Assembly (NCBI GenBank): GCA_003254885.1
Contig: QANT01007841.1
Location: 1 to 20,975 of the forward strand
Source: Purshia tridentata
Lineage: Eukaryota > Streptophyta > Magnoliopsida > Rosales > Rosaceae
Length of the DNA stretch: 20,975 nucleotides
Reading direction: 5' to 3'
The notes beneath the pieces were generated by a model. It saw only the letters and a list, made by a program, of their open reading frames with translations, searched no databases and was not told where the DNA came from. Of the stretch, positions 10,491 to 18,357 are shown piece after piece (within the stretch, counting starts at the first letter, position 1; each line of letters begins with the position of its first letter). Made by a program: the position numbers and the translations under genes.

Positions 10491-10514
10491 ACCGGGTTTA
10501 CAAACAAACTCGGT
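10491..10514 (-). repeat. Family A conserved hairpin (E5 copy)
   Basis: ACCGGGTTT (10491-10499) and AAACTCGGT (10506-10514), loop of 6 nt, with one mismatch in the nine-pair stem. The loop differs from that in E2 and E4. Confidence 0.6.
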
Positions 10515-11148
10515 AAGCTCATTAGAGCTCATGTGAGTGAAACTACTGTAAACCTCAAATTAAAGTCAATTTAAATAATCAGTCACAATCCATCTTAAGC
10601 CTCGAATCACAATCAAACCACAAATCACAAATCATACTCCTTAACCTGATCACCAATCCTCTAACCAATCCAATTCACTGTCCCAATCTGTAATACCTCA
10701 AAATATCCTCAATTTAACCTCTAAACTGGAAATCACCTCGATTTACACCACAAGGTCCTGACTTAGAACTCACTAGATTCTCCAATTAGAACTCACTAAA
10801 CCTCAATAAAACCACTGGCACTCAAATCTCTTACTTACTCCTTAAATCTCAAATGACCTTTGTTTCTCAAACCCCGGTAATCAATTCTCGCCTAAACCTT
10901 TAAATTCAAAGTTTCTCAACACCTCACTGTCACCCTTTGAGATTTCCCTAGCTTTAAAACATTTCATAAAATTCACTGAAAACTCTGTGTAAAAATCCGC
11001 TTTTAAAATCCATTTGGAAAACTCTTTTAGAAATCATTAAATCTGATCAAATGTCCCAAATTATAAAACAAGAACTATAATTTAATAATCAAAACAATCT
11101 GTAAACTCACAAGATACGAAAACCATCACCCAATCCACATCCAGCTAA

Positions 11149-11333
11149 CCTGCCATACATGCGCAGGCCCTATAACCTACCATACGCATGCAGGGCCAAT
11201 AGCCTGCCGTACATGCGCAGGGCTCACAACCTGCCGTACGCAAGCAGAGCCAATAATCCTGCCGTACATGTGTAGAGCCGAAGTCTGTCATACACATGCA
11301 GGGCCAACAACTGCCGTACGTGCACGCAGGGCC
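11149..11333 (-). repeat. Tandem hairpin array, E5 copy
   Basis: About seven units of 26-29 bp, the longest family A array here. Units alternate between two core types (near ATGCGTATG and GCATGTACG), which gives a 54-bp higher-order repeat. Each is bounded by CCTGC and GCAGG half-stems. The downstream plus-strand text AAGGGCAAGGCATCCCGACA and the CACACGGC words are shared with E2 and, inverted, with E6. Confidence 0.85.
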
Positions 11334-11949
11334 GCCTCCAAAGGGCAAGGCATCCCGACACACGGCCCAAAGCCTATGTGTGTGCCGTGATGGGTCCCAA
11401 AGACCTTATGCAATCTATGAAGCTGAACAAGTACTAATTGGGTGCTTTGAAAACAGTATCAATCCGAAAAGGATATTTTCAGTTTAAAACACCAAAATCC
11501 AGGTTCCAAACCCTTTTTGATATAACGAGAAAATTAATCAAAACTCGAACTTAAAATTAAATCCTTTCTTAAAGAACCAACGTTACCAAAAACTGATAAG
11601 TAAAATCAAACCTTTAACTTTATTCAAGAATAAACTGAGTTCTCAAAATCAGTTTCCAAACCAAAATCCACACTAAATCACCTTAAAAAAAGCAATAACC
11701 TTAAACCCCGGGAATCCCAATCCTAACCAAAAGTCTTCAACTGCAAATCAGAAATCCTCAACAAACCACTAGTCCTTACTTAAACTCCAACTAATCCTCG
11801 ATTTCCCAAAATAACCTTTAAATTGTTGAGATTTCCAATCCTAATTCCGTACCCCTCTTAACTAGTAACCAGCAACCAAATCAAACAAACACTCAAAGCA
11901 ACCAAGTAACTAACTAAATTGAGAATTAAGCGATCTTAGGTTCACTCAC

Positions 11950-12054
11950 CGTTATCACGCGAAAAGACTAAACTGCCCTTCGTGGCTTCTTTGCTCGGAT
12001 TCTAAAATCCGGCAGCATAACGGCATCGGAAATACGAATTCCCGTGCCGAGTAC
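11950..12054 (-). other. Exon-like block of E5
   Basis: On the minus strand a T-rich GGTCTTAACAG| precedes 12054, and |GTGAGTGAAC follows 11950. Both are good splice-site matches and give a block of 105 nt. The same block in E4 (16556-16660) keeps the acceptor but has GGGAGTGAA in place of the donor. E2 (about 4015-4119) also keeps the acceptor but has TTGAATGAA. The block contains CGAAGGGCAGT and TCCGAGCAAAGAAGCC words kept in all three. Confidence 0.5.
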
Positions 12055-12369
12055 CTGTTAAGACCAGACAGCCAACAAAGTTCACAACCAACAAGCAACA
12101 AATCATAGAAACAGGCGGGAACCACCACGCACGGTGGCTGCCCAACCCTCGGAAAGCACACGGAAGGTCAAGAAGCTCACCCAAACTCACCAGCAGGTTC
12201 GGGTGGTTGGCCCGAGGCCAAAAACACAGAAACTGGGTCGCTAGAACCACCACACGCGGCGGGACCCGCGGTGGTCAACGGGCGGTCAACTGCCAAAAAC
12301 AAAAGTCACGTTTAGCTAAAACAAACTACACAGGCACGTAGAGAAGATCAAGAGGATCAATTCTTAAAC

Positions 12370-12780
12370 CTAGGTCGATGGCCAAAAGTGGCCGGAAAAG
12401 GAGGAAAACTGACTGGAAAGCCGCCGGCCTTCTTAGCTTCAATCCGCTGCCCACAGCGGTCCCACGGGTCAATCAAACCCACCAACACGCTGGGCTCGAC
12501 GACAAGAAGAGATCTGGGCAAGTGGGAGGTCGCGTCGTCGCCGGAATCGCCGAGATCGCCGCTGTGACGCCGACTGTGCGCGAATTGGATTTTCCGTTCT
12601 GGGCTGTTTCGGGAGGAGGCACCACCACCGGAGGGAAGAGGGGAGAGAGACGAACACGGCAAGCCGAAGATCGGCTCCAGCCGCCGCCGGACGCGCCCCC
12701 AAGCGCCGGCGAAAGGCGCGGCTGGAAATGACTCGCGTGAGAGAGAGAAACTTGCGGGAGAGAGGAGAGAGAAAGTGAGG
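12370..12780 (-). other. CT/GC-rich leader-like block of E5
   Basis: On the minus strand it opens with CTCTCTC at about 12775 and is CpG-rich with GCCGCCGG-type sequence, closing near a donor-like CCTAGGTTTAAG at 12363-12375. Overlapping frames are open on both strands because stops are rare in such GC-rich DNA. No frame is maintained across E2, E4 and E5. Confidence 0.45.
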
Positions 12781-12796
12781 ATTTTTCTAGGGTTTT

Positions 12797-12809
12797 GGCT
12801 TTTAAAAAC
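12797..12809 (-). promoter_or_regulatory. Candidate TATA box of E5
   Basis: The minus strand reads GTTTTTAAAAGCC, just upstream of the CT-rich leader. Position and sequence match E2 and E4. Confidence 0.35.
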
Positions 12810-13105
12810 AACTTTTTCAAAATTACCAATTTGTCCCTCTCTTCACACGTCCGTAACTTTTAAACCGTAGCTCCGTTCGACGCGTGCTATGTGTCTACGA
12901 ACTCGTGAGGATGAGACCTTTCCAACGAACCCAAAGTCAACGCAAAAAGTCCTCCCGAACGAAAAGTCAACTTTTTGCCCAACTTTAAAAGTCAAACTTA
13001 AAATTCAAAAAACGCCCAAACCATTTTACTTTTCAAATTAAAATCCCGAAAACCTTTAAAAAGCTTTTCAAAACCACTTTGGAAGGTACAGGGTGTTACA
13101 AACGA

Positions 13106-13298
13106 GGCCAAGCACCCGCCCATGTCTTCTCTCCTTGTTGAGCCCAGCTTGTTGGTGGGTTCGATTGAGCCGTTGGACCACCATGGGCGGCGGATCGACG
13201 TTGGGTAGGCCAATGGCTTCTCCGGCCGTTTTCTTCCTTTTATGACAACTTTTGGTCATCCACCCAGGTATGAGAGTTGGTCCTCTCAACCTCCTCTA
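13106..13298 (+). mobile_element. E4, second piece: leader end and first intron start
   Basis: It continues the E4 leader after E5. GTTGGTGGGTTCGATTGA and CGGCCGTTTTCTTCC match the reverse complement of E5 near 12380-12480. The donor-like CCCAG|GTATGAG lies at 13267/13268. E6 was inserted 31 nt downstream, inside the putative intron, with CTCTA (13294-13298) as the left TSD. Confidence 0.75.
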
Positions 13299-13396
13299 TG
13301 TAATGACCCGTACCTTTTAAGTAATTTTTAAATGGGGCCCAAAGTTGACTTTTGTTTCGAGTGAGATTTTAGCTTTGACCTTGGCTCCGTTAGGAA

Positions 13397-13600
13397 GGTC
13401 TCGAGCACACGAGTTCGTCAACAAGCGGCATGGGTCGTTTAGAGCTACGATTATAAAGTTAGGAACGTGATAAGAGACCCAAAGGTTGACTTTTTAAATT
13501 GCTCGGATTTTAGATTTGACTTTGACATGGTTGCGTAGAGCTCGACTCCACGAGTCATAGATATGCAGCTTGCGTTGTTTAGAGTTACGGTTTGAGAAAT
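13397..13600 (+). repeat. Duplicated 5' module in E6
   Basis: Two diverged copies of a block that reads like GGTCTCG..CACACGAGTTCGT...GCAT..GTCGTTTAGAGCTACG. They start near 13397 and near 13530 and are about 130 bp apart. Families A, E1 and H show one copy in this zone, and E3 keeps only the second. Each copy has a CTCG...CGAG inverted pair. Confidence 0.55.
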
Positions 13601-13672
13601 ACGGAGATTTAAAGTGAGGGGCAAACTTGTAAATTTGGTGAAGTGGCTTTTAATTTCTAGAAATTTCTGGAA

Positions 13673-13953
13673 ATTTCTCTCCCCTTTTTATCCCTCTCAC
13701 GCGCAGCCAGCCCCCCAGACCCGAGCGCCACTTTCTTCTTCTCCTCCTCTTCCCAGCGCGCTACCCACCCAGCCCATTTTTGGCCCGTCCAGACCCCACA
13801 GGTGACTCCCCAGCCACCGATCGTCCTTCCCCTGCCTCCCCCATGTCGGCAGCGTCCCCTGAAGTCGCGAGCCAGGCCAGAGAAGACCAATTCAGCCGCT
13901 CCTTCTTCGTGAAGTTCCGGCCAGTTTTTCGGCGTTATTCCACCCAATTTTTG
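13673..13953 (+). other. CT/GC-rich leader-like block of E6
   Basis: It starts TTCTCTCCCC, is C-rich with CpGs, and ends at a donor-like GGTGGGTTTTCTTCC shared with E3. Frames here are open only because the region is C-rich. Confidence 0.4.
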
Positions 13954-14860
13954 GTGGGTTTTCTTCCTTTCCTCTCAATCTTCATTTCCCATATATTTTT
14001 GGTGATAAATTTGTGGTATTTAGAACTTGAATATTAGGGATTTGGAACCCAATTGGAGTGTCTTCGAAATCTGCAGTTTTGAGTGTTATTTTGAGGTAGT
14101 TTTAGCTAATCTCCAACCTTAGGAAGCTCCAATTGTGGTTTAGAATGAGAAATTTCTTGGAATTTTGAGAAATTGGAGAGTTGGAGATTTTGGAGTTATG
14201 CTCAATTCGGGATTCACATTTAATTTGAAAATTGGAGGCTATTTTGTTGTGTTGTAGGTAATTTTTGTCCTATTAGGAGCTCAAATTGATGTTAGAGTGG
14301 TAAATTAGAAGAGATGTGGAGGAACTATGATTTTTGAGAATAGAAACGCCACTTTGAATGGTGATAGTGATGATACGAACCTCCTAGCCGATAAACTCTC
14401 GATTTTTATTGTGAATTTAGACTCTAATTAAGTGGGTTTTAATCTTGGATTGATTGGAAGTGTTTCGGTCAACAAAGCCTTAAATTAATTGTTATTTAGG
14501 AACTTTTTGGCACCGAAAACAATTCTTGGACAAACCTCGATTGTGTTTGGTGGTGAATAGGATTTAATCGAGTATAATTGGCGAGTATTAAAGTTGGTGT
14601 TGTTAGATTTCGAGACGGAAGTGATTTTAAATAGAATTGGGTATATTGGCTTTAAGAGAAATTAGAGATTTTAACCGTAAGAAGTTTGAGGAGTTAGGGC
14701 TCAGTTATGTACGTTGGAATTATCATTGATTCGAGAAGGAAATTAAGTTGGGTTATAGTTTGAATTTAGAATTGTGGAGCGAAACGCCTATAACTCACAC
14801 ACTCTAGTTTTTCAGCTATTATTTGGAATATTATTCTAACGAAAATCATTCTTATTTTAG

Positions 14861-14916
14861 GCGATACTCCCGAGACTCGAGACGATTCAGCCGCAGACCA
14901 AAACTAGGCCATCTCT
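14861..14916 (+). other. Exon-like block of E6
   Basis: 56 nt between a T-rich acceptor ATTTTAG| (AG at 14859-14860) and donor |GTGAGTGG (14917). H and E3 carry the same block at 9109 and 7421. Both sites are intact in E6 and H. Confidence 0.5.
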
Positions 14917-15385
14917 GTGAGTGGACTTTGTTTCCTAAACTATTTTTATGAATTTAATGATTTAATTCATAGTTATATTTTGAGTTACTTGAGCTGTGAT
15001 TTATCAAATTTAGAAATATCATTTGGTTCGTGTGCATGGCTTCTTGAATTCTTAAATAAGTGTTGATTTAGATTTGGATAGTGAATTAGTTACTTTGGGT
15101 TTTATGTTTTGGCTAGACATAAAGAAATTCAAAAATGTTTTCATGCTTGAGTTTGAGAATATATTGGATTTCAATGGGCTTTTGTGCCAAGGATTCAGTA
15201 GTCATGGTTTTTGAGAAATGTCAAGTATTTTATATCTTGAGAAAAGAATTTCTGAAGTTTATGGTTTCGACCCACCCCATTCAGTATCTTTTCAGGTTAT
15301 TAGTTTAGATAGATCTTTGGGACCCATCACGGCACACATGTAGGCTTTGGGCCATGTGTCGGGATGCCTAGCCTTTTGGGGGTGA

Positions 15386-15571
15386 CCCTGCGTGCACGTA
15401 TGGCAGTCTATTGGCCCTGCATGTGTGTGACAGATTCCAACTCTGCACATGTACGGCAGGATTATTAGCCCTGCATGCGTATGGCAGGTTGTGGGCCCTG
15501 CGCATGTACGGCAGGTTATTGGCCCTGTATGCGTATGGCAGGTTGGGGGGCCTACACATGTACGGCAGGTT
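15386..15571 (+). repeat. Tandem hairpin array, E6 copy
   Basis: Seven units. CCCTG-type starts fall at 15386, 15415, 15441, 15469, 15496, 15523 and 15550, spaced 29, 26, 28, 27, 27 and 27 bp. Cores alternate between ATGCGTATG and GCATGTACG types. Most units have CCTGC at the start and GCAGG at the end, giving a 5-bp stem with a 9-nt loop. The array is preceded by GGGACCCATCACGGCACAC and TTTGGGCCATGTGTCGGG. Confidence 0.88.
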
Positions 15572-16167
15572 TGATGGGTAACTGTTGGGTGGAAGTTTTT
15601 ATTATATCAGTTTTATAAGAAGGTTTTCAATGATTATAAACTTTTAGTTTCGTTTTGATATTGGGTAACTTGACTAGTTTTAACGATTTTTCCGAAAATC
15701 TCAAAGTGGAATTTAAGATAATGATTTATTTATAGTCACCAGTGGATTTTACGAAATGCTTTAAAACAGGGGGATTTCAAAGAGGGTTTGCGAGATCTTA
15801 AAGGAAACTTGAAAGTATAGGACTATTAATGTTTATTTTGGTTTACGTCCACTCACTGAGCTTTTCTCATGTTCATTTCTTTGTGTTGTTGAACTTTTCC
15901 TCTCAGGAGGTAGCGGTGGAGCAGTCGAGCCATAGACGTCGAGGCAACCAGCTAACCTTTATAACTTGTAGGAACCTAGTTATCCTTGTAGTTTTATTTT
16001 CCTTACTGAATTTTGTAGCGTAGTTCTGATAATCTAATGAATATTTAAAAAATTGGTTTTGAATCTTGGGTTGGAGACCCCTTATTTGTGGTAGAGGCGC
16101 TGATTTGAATAGAAGTGTGCTTCACAGGTTTCGTTTTAAAAGGGTTAGTCCAATTTTAGGGTAGGTT

Positions 16168-16185
16168 CTGCCGAATTTTCGGTAG
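16168..16185. repeat. 3'-end hairpin of E6
   Basis: CTGCCGAA (16168-16175), TT, TTCGGTAG (16178-16185): eight pairs with one G-U, about 75 bp before the unit end. The same site is in E1 and E9, and is eroded in E3 (8694-8711) and H (20356-20373). Confidence 0.6.
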
Positions 16186-16671
16186 GATTTTCCTTGATAT
16201 TGGACTCCCGCAAGATCTCTCCGAGTTTCAGGGTGGAATTCGGGGCTAGTCCTGTCACTCTACGTGTCTGTGTAGTTCGTTTTTGCTGAAAGTGAGTTTG
16301 GTTTTCTGGTAAGTTGACCACCGTTGATCGCCGCGGGTCCTGCCTTGTGTGGTGGTGCCAGCGACCCATGTTCTTGGTTTTTGGCCTCGGGCCAATCACC
16401 CGAACCTATGGGTGAGTTCTTTCACTTTTTGAGTGTTTTCTGTGGCCAGCCAGCCACCTTGTGTAGTGGTTACCGCCCATTTTAGCCATTTAGCAGTCTT
16501 TTGTGAACCCTGTTGTAACTATGCTTGGTTTGGTTGATCTATCTGGTCTTAATAGGTACCTTGGCTCGGGAATTGTATTTCCAATGCTGATGTGCTACTG
16601 AATTTTAGAATCCAAGCAAAGAAGCCACGAAGGGCAGTTCGGTCTTTTTGCATAGACACTGGGAGTGAATT

Positions 16672-16738
16672 TAAGTTCAGTTATTGTGAGTGGAATTTTA
16701 AGTTCAGTTACTGTGAGTAAAATTAAGTTCAGTTACTT
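16672..16738 (+). repeat. Short threefold tandem repeat in E4
   Basis: The word AAGTTCAGTTA followed by CTGTGAGTGGAAT-like sequence occurs three times in a row with decay. It is not present in this form in E5 or E2, so it arose in or near the E4 lineage. The repeated CTGTGAGT words also multiply the donor-like GTGAGT next to the damaged donor of the exon-like block. Confidence 0.6.
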
Positions 16739-17163
16739 GTTTTTGGTTTGCTTGTGTGCTTGGTTGTTAGTTAAGTGGGTACGGATTAAGATTGGAGATC
16801 CCGAAGGTTTAAAGGTTATTTGATGTTATTTTGAGAATTAAGGATTATTGTGGTTTTGAAGGATGTTGAGGATTAATGAGTTCCAATTGGAGAATTTAGT
16901 TGGATTTCCAAGTAACGATCTTGTGGATTAATTTAAGGTTATTTTCAGCTCAAAGGATTAATTGAGAATAATTGGGTATTACTGATTATTGTGGATTAGA
17001 ATGGTTTTGAGGATTCGTGAATTTAGATTGGATTAGTTGAAGTTACTTGAGGTATTTAATTTGATGTTGAAAGTTTATAATTGCTATTTGAGGAATTATT
17101 GGATATTGAATTTATTGTTGAGATTTACTGTAAGTTTTCACTCATACGAGCTCTAGTGAGCTT

Positions 17164-17187
17164 ACCGGGTTTGTATTTAAACCCGGT
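17164..17187 (+). repeat. Family A conserved hairpin (E4 copy)
   Basis: ACCGGGTTT (17164-17172) and AAACCCGGT (17179-17187), perfect 9-bp stem, loop GTATTT. The loop is unlike those of E2 and E5 while the stem is kept. Confidence 0.7.
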
Positions 17188-17547
17188 GCACCTATGGTTG
17201 GGTCAGGGTGTTGTTTTGCAGGTTAAGTAGGCTGAGAAGACAGTGGAGAGAAGACGAGGCAGTAGGACCACCAGGGTTTTAGAAACTTTTTTTTACACTT
17301 AGATTTTATGTAAATATTTTTGTGAATTACAGTTAATTTGAATAAAGGTTTTATGTTCATGGCTCATCATTTCAGAAAAAGGCGTAAAGGATTTTAGTTT
17401 TTATGTTTTTCACGTGCCCGAGGGTCGGGGCGTGACACCTATTCAGTACCCTCCAAAATTACAGGTTGGATAGGTCTTTGGGACTCATCGTGACACACAT
17501 ATAGGCTTTAGGCCATGTGTCGAGGTGATTAGTCCTTTGGGATCAAA

Positions 17548-17670
17548 CTCTGCGTGCACATATGACAGAACTCTGCATGTGTATGAGAAACACCAGCTCT
17601 GCACATGTATGACAAGTATTTGACTGTGCATACATATGATGGAACACCAGCTCCATGCATGTATGACAGG
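17548..17670 (+). repeat. Tandem hairpin array, eroded H copy
   Basis: Four to five units, each with CTCTGC or similar starts and TATGACAG-type ends. Most CCTGC/GCAGG stems are broken by changes such as GACAG for GGCAG. It has the same position relative to flanking words as in E6. Confidence 0.65.
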
Positions 17671-17844
17671 ATATCCGAGATCTATTTGGGTGTGAGGTTT
17701 ATTTAAAGATTATTTTATATATTAAATCATTTGGAACTTGGTTTTACCGTGATTACTTTTATATTTATTTTTCTTGATTTGAAATTTATTTGAGATTTTG
17801 TGAAAACATTTTAAAATTAGGGGATTTCATAGAGTGACTATGAG

Positions 17845-18016
17845 GTCTTAGAACAAGCTTGAATTTAAAGGATTTTGAACGATTAATTTGTTTCCAAATA
17901 TTTGTCCTTGTTTGAAGTTTGGTACAAAGTGCTTTAACACCCTAAAAGTCTTAGAACAAGCTTGAATTTAAAGGATTTTGAATGATTAATTTGTTTCCAA
18001 ATATTTGTCCTTGTTT
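17845..18016 (+). repeat. Near-perfect 69-bp direct repeat in H
   Basis: GTCTTAGAACAAGCTTGAAT... at 17845-17913 is repeated at 17948-18016 with a single visible C/T difference, separated by 34 bp. Other family B copies have one such segment (compare 8320-8370 and 15805-15850). The near identity points to a duplication much younger than H itself. Confidence 0.85.
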
Positions 18017-18039
18017 ATGTCCACTTACTGAGGTCTTAT

Positions 18040-18190
18040 AACAAAATACGATATGTTAAACATGTTAGATATCGTTGTAAAACTGATATAAAAAGAACCC
18101 CCATTTAATATTAGGCATTCCTACCTCGGTTGAAAACCCCTTTTTATATCGGTTTTCCACCGATATTAAAGAGGTTATTTGTAGTAATGA
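18040..18190. mobile_element. Possible MITE or CACTA-derived fragment in H
   Basis: This segment is absent at the corresponding place in E6 and E3, between GTCCACTNACTGAG and the GACGAGGCA block. It has inverted words: AACTGATATAAAAAG near 18080 against CTTTTTATATCGGTT near 18140. It also has a small hairpin ATATCGG-TTTTCCA-CCGATAT (18146-18166). The right edge TTATTTGTAGTAA resembles the reversed end of plant CACTA transposons (…TTGTAGTG). The left end is unclear and no TSD was fixed. Confidence 0.35.
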
Positions 18191-18357
18191 ATGGTCAAGC
18201 CAGAAACGACGAGGCAGTTATTCCACACTTTTGTGGCTTGTAGGATATCTTTTAAACTGTTGTATTTCCATTTTTGTTTGACAATCCTATAGTTGGCTTT
18301 GTTAACTTAATTTAGACCCTTAAATGGTTCAGTTTTGTACTTGTATGGGTCAAAGAC

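Larger units (their letters stand above)
10206..13100 (-). mobile_element. E5: intact family A solo-LTR-like unit, reverse strand, inside E4
   Basis: On the minus strand it starts TGTAACACCCTGTACCTTCC and ends GGGTCGGGGCGTGACA, with both TG and CA kept. A perfect AACGA duplication flanks it (10201-10205 and 13101-13105). At 2895 bp it is the best preserved family A copy. In order on the minus strand it has the CTCG/CGAG module (about 12895-12915), a TATA-like site (12797-12809), leader (about 12370-12780), acceptor AACAG| with exon-like block 12054-11950, donor GTGAGT, array (11333-11149), hairpin (10514-10491) and acceptor GGCAG| with the purine-rich block from 10454. It lies antisense inside another member of its own family. 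No coding domain was seen. Confidence 0.92.
13299..16257 (+). mobile_element. E6: intact family B solo-LTR-like unit inside E4
   Basis: It starts TGTAATGACCCGTACC, ends GGGGCTAGTCCTGTCA and is flanked by a perfect CTCTA duplication (13294-13298 and 16258-16262). At 2959 bp it is the best reference for family B. Order: 5' module copy one (about 13397-13455), copy two (about 13535-13600), leader (13673-13953), donor-like G|GTGGGT at 13953/13954, exon-like block (14861-14916), TGAGTGGAC (14918-14926), array (15386-15571), GTCCACTCA (15847-15855), acceptor CTCTCAG| at 15906, a purine-rich block, and a 3' hairpin (16168-16185). No PBS, polypurine tract or coding domain was seen. E4 resumes at once after the TSD with CGTGTCTGTGTAGTTCG. 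Confidence 0.92.
9639..17437 (+). mobile_element. E4: family A LTR-like unit, host of E5 and E6, lacking the array
   Basis: It starts TGTAAGACCCTGTACCTTTCC, ends GAGGGTCGGGGCGTGACA and is flanked by a perfect CCTAT duplication (9634-9638 and 17438-17442). Its pieces are 9639-10205, 13106-13298 and 16263-17437, about 1.9 kb in total. This is about 0.96 kb shorter than E2 and E5. The missing part is the block with the hairpin array and its surroundings; the junction is near 16850-16900. It keeps the 5' module, a TATA-like site, the CT/GC-rich leader, donor AG|GTATGAG at 13267/13268, an exon-like block (16556-16660), the conserved hairpin (17164-17187), acceptor TTTTGCAG| at 17221 and the purine-rich final block. 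No coding domain was seen. Confidence 0.85.
16263..17437 (+). mobile_element. E4, third piece: exon-like block, shortened intron, 3' end
   Basis: It resumes with CGTGTCTGTGTAGTTCG, the counterpart of the E5 minus strand near 12320-12345. It holds the exon-like block 16556-16660, then AT-rich sequence with an internal short repeat AAGTTCAGTTACTGTGAGT (16672-16730). The array-bearing part of E5 is absent. It finishes with the hairpin 17164-17187, acceptor at 17221, block GGAGAGAAGACGAGGCAG (17245-17262) and the CACGTGCCCGAGGGTCGG end. Confidence 0.8.
17443..18357 (+). mobile_element. H, fifth piece: eroded array and acceptor region
   Basis: It resumes H after E4: 9638 CCTAT joins TCAGTACCCTCC, matching CCCATTCAGTATCTTTTC in E6 (15275-15292). 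It holds the GGTCTTTGGGACTCATCGTG word, the eroded array, a 103-bp-period duplication (17845-18016), GTCCACTTACTGAGG (18019), an inserted fragment (about 18040-18190) and the AACGACGAGGCAG block (18206). It ends at AAGAC, the left TSD of E7. Confidence 0.65.

Noticed and set aside
12357..12829. Arg/Pro/Ser-rich frames of 77-118 codons in the E5 leader
   Set aside because: Same explanation as for E2: composition-driven, on both strands, not frame-conserved.
15386..15571. Array looks superficially like CRISPR repeats
   Set aside because: Units are directly tandem with no unique spacers, in eukaryotic LTR sequence and repeated in five separate elements.
16145..16399. 84-codon reverse frame
   Set aside because: It runs across the E6/E4 junction and a TSD, so it is created by the insertion.
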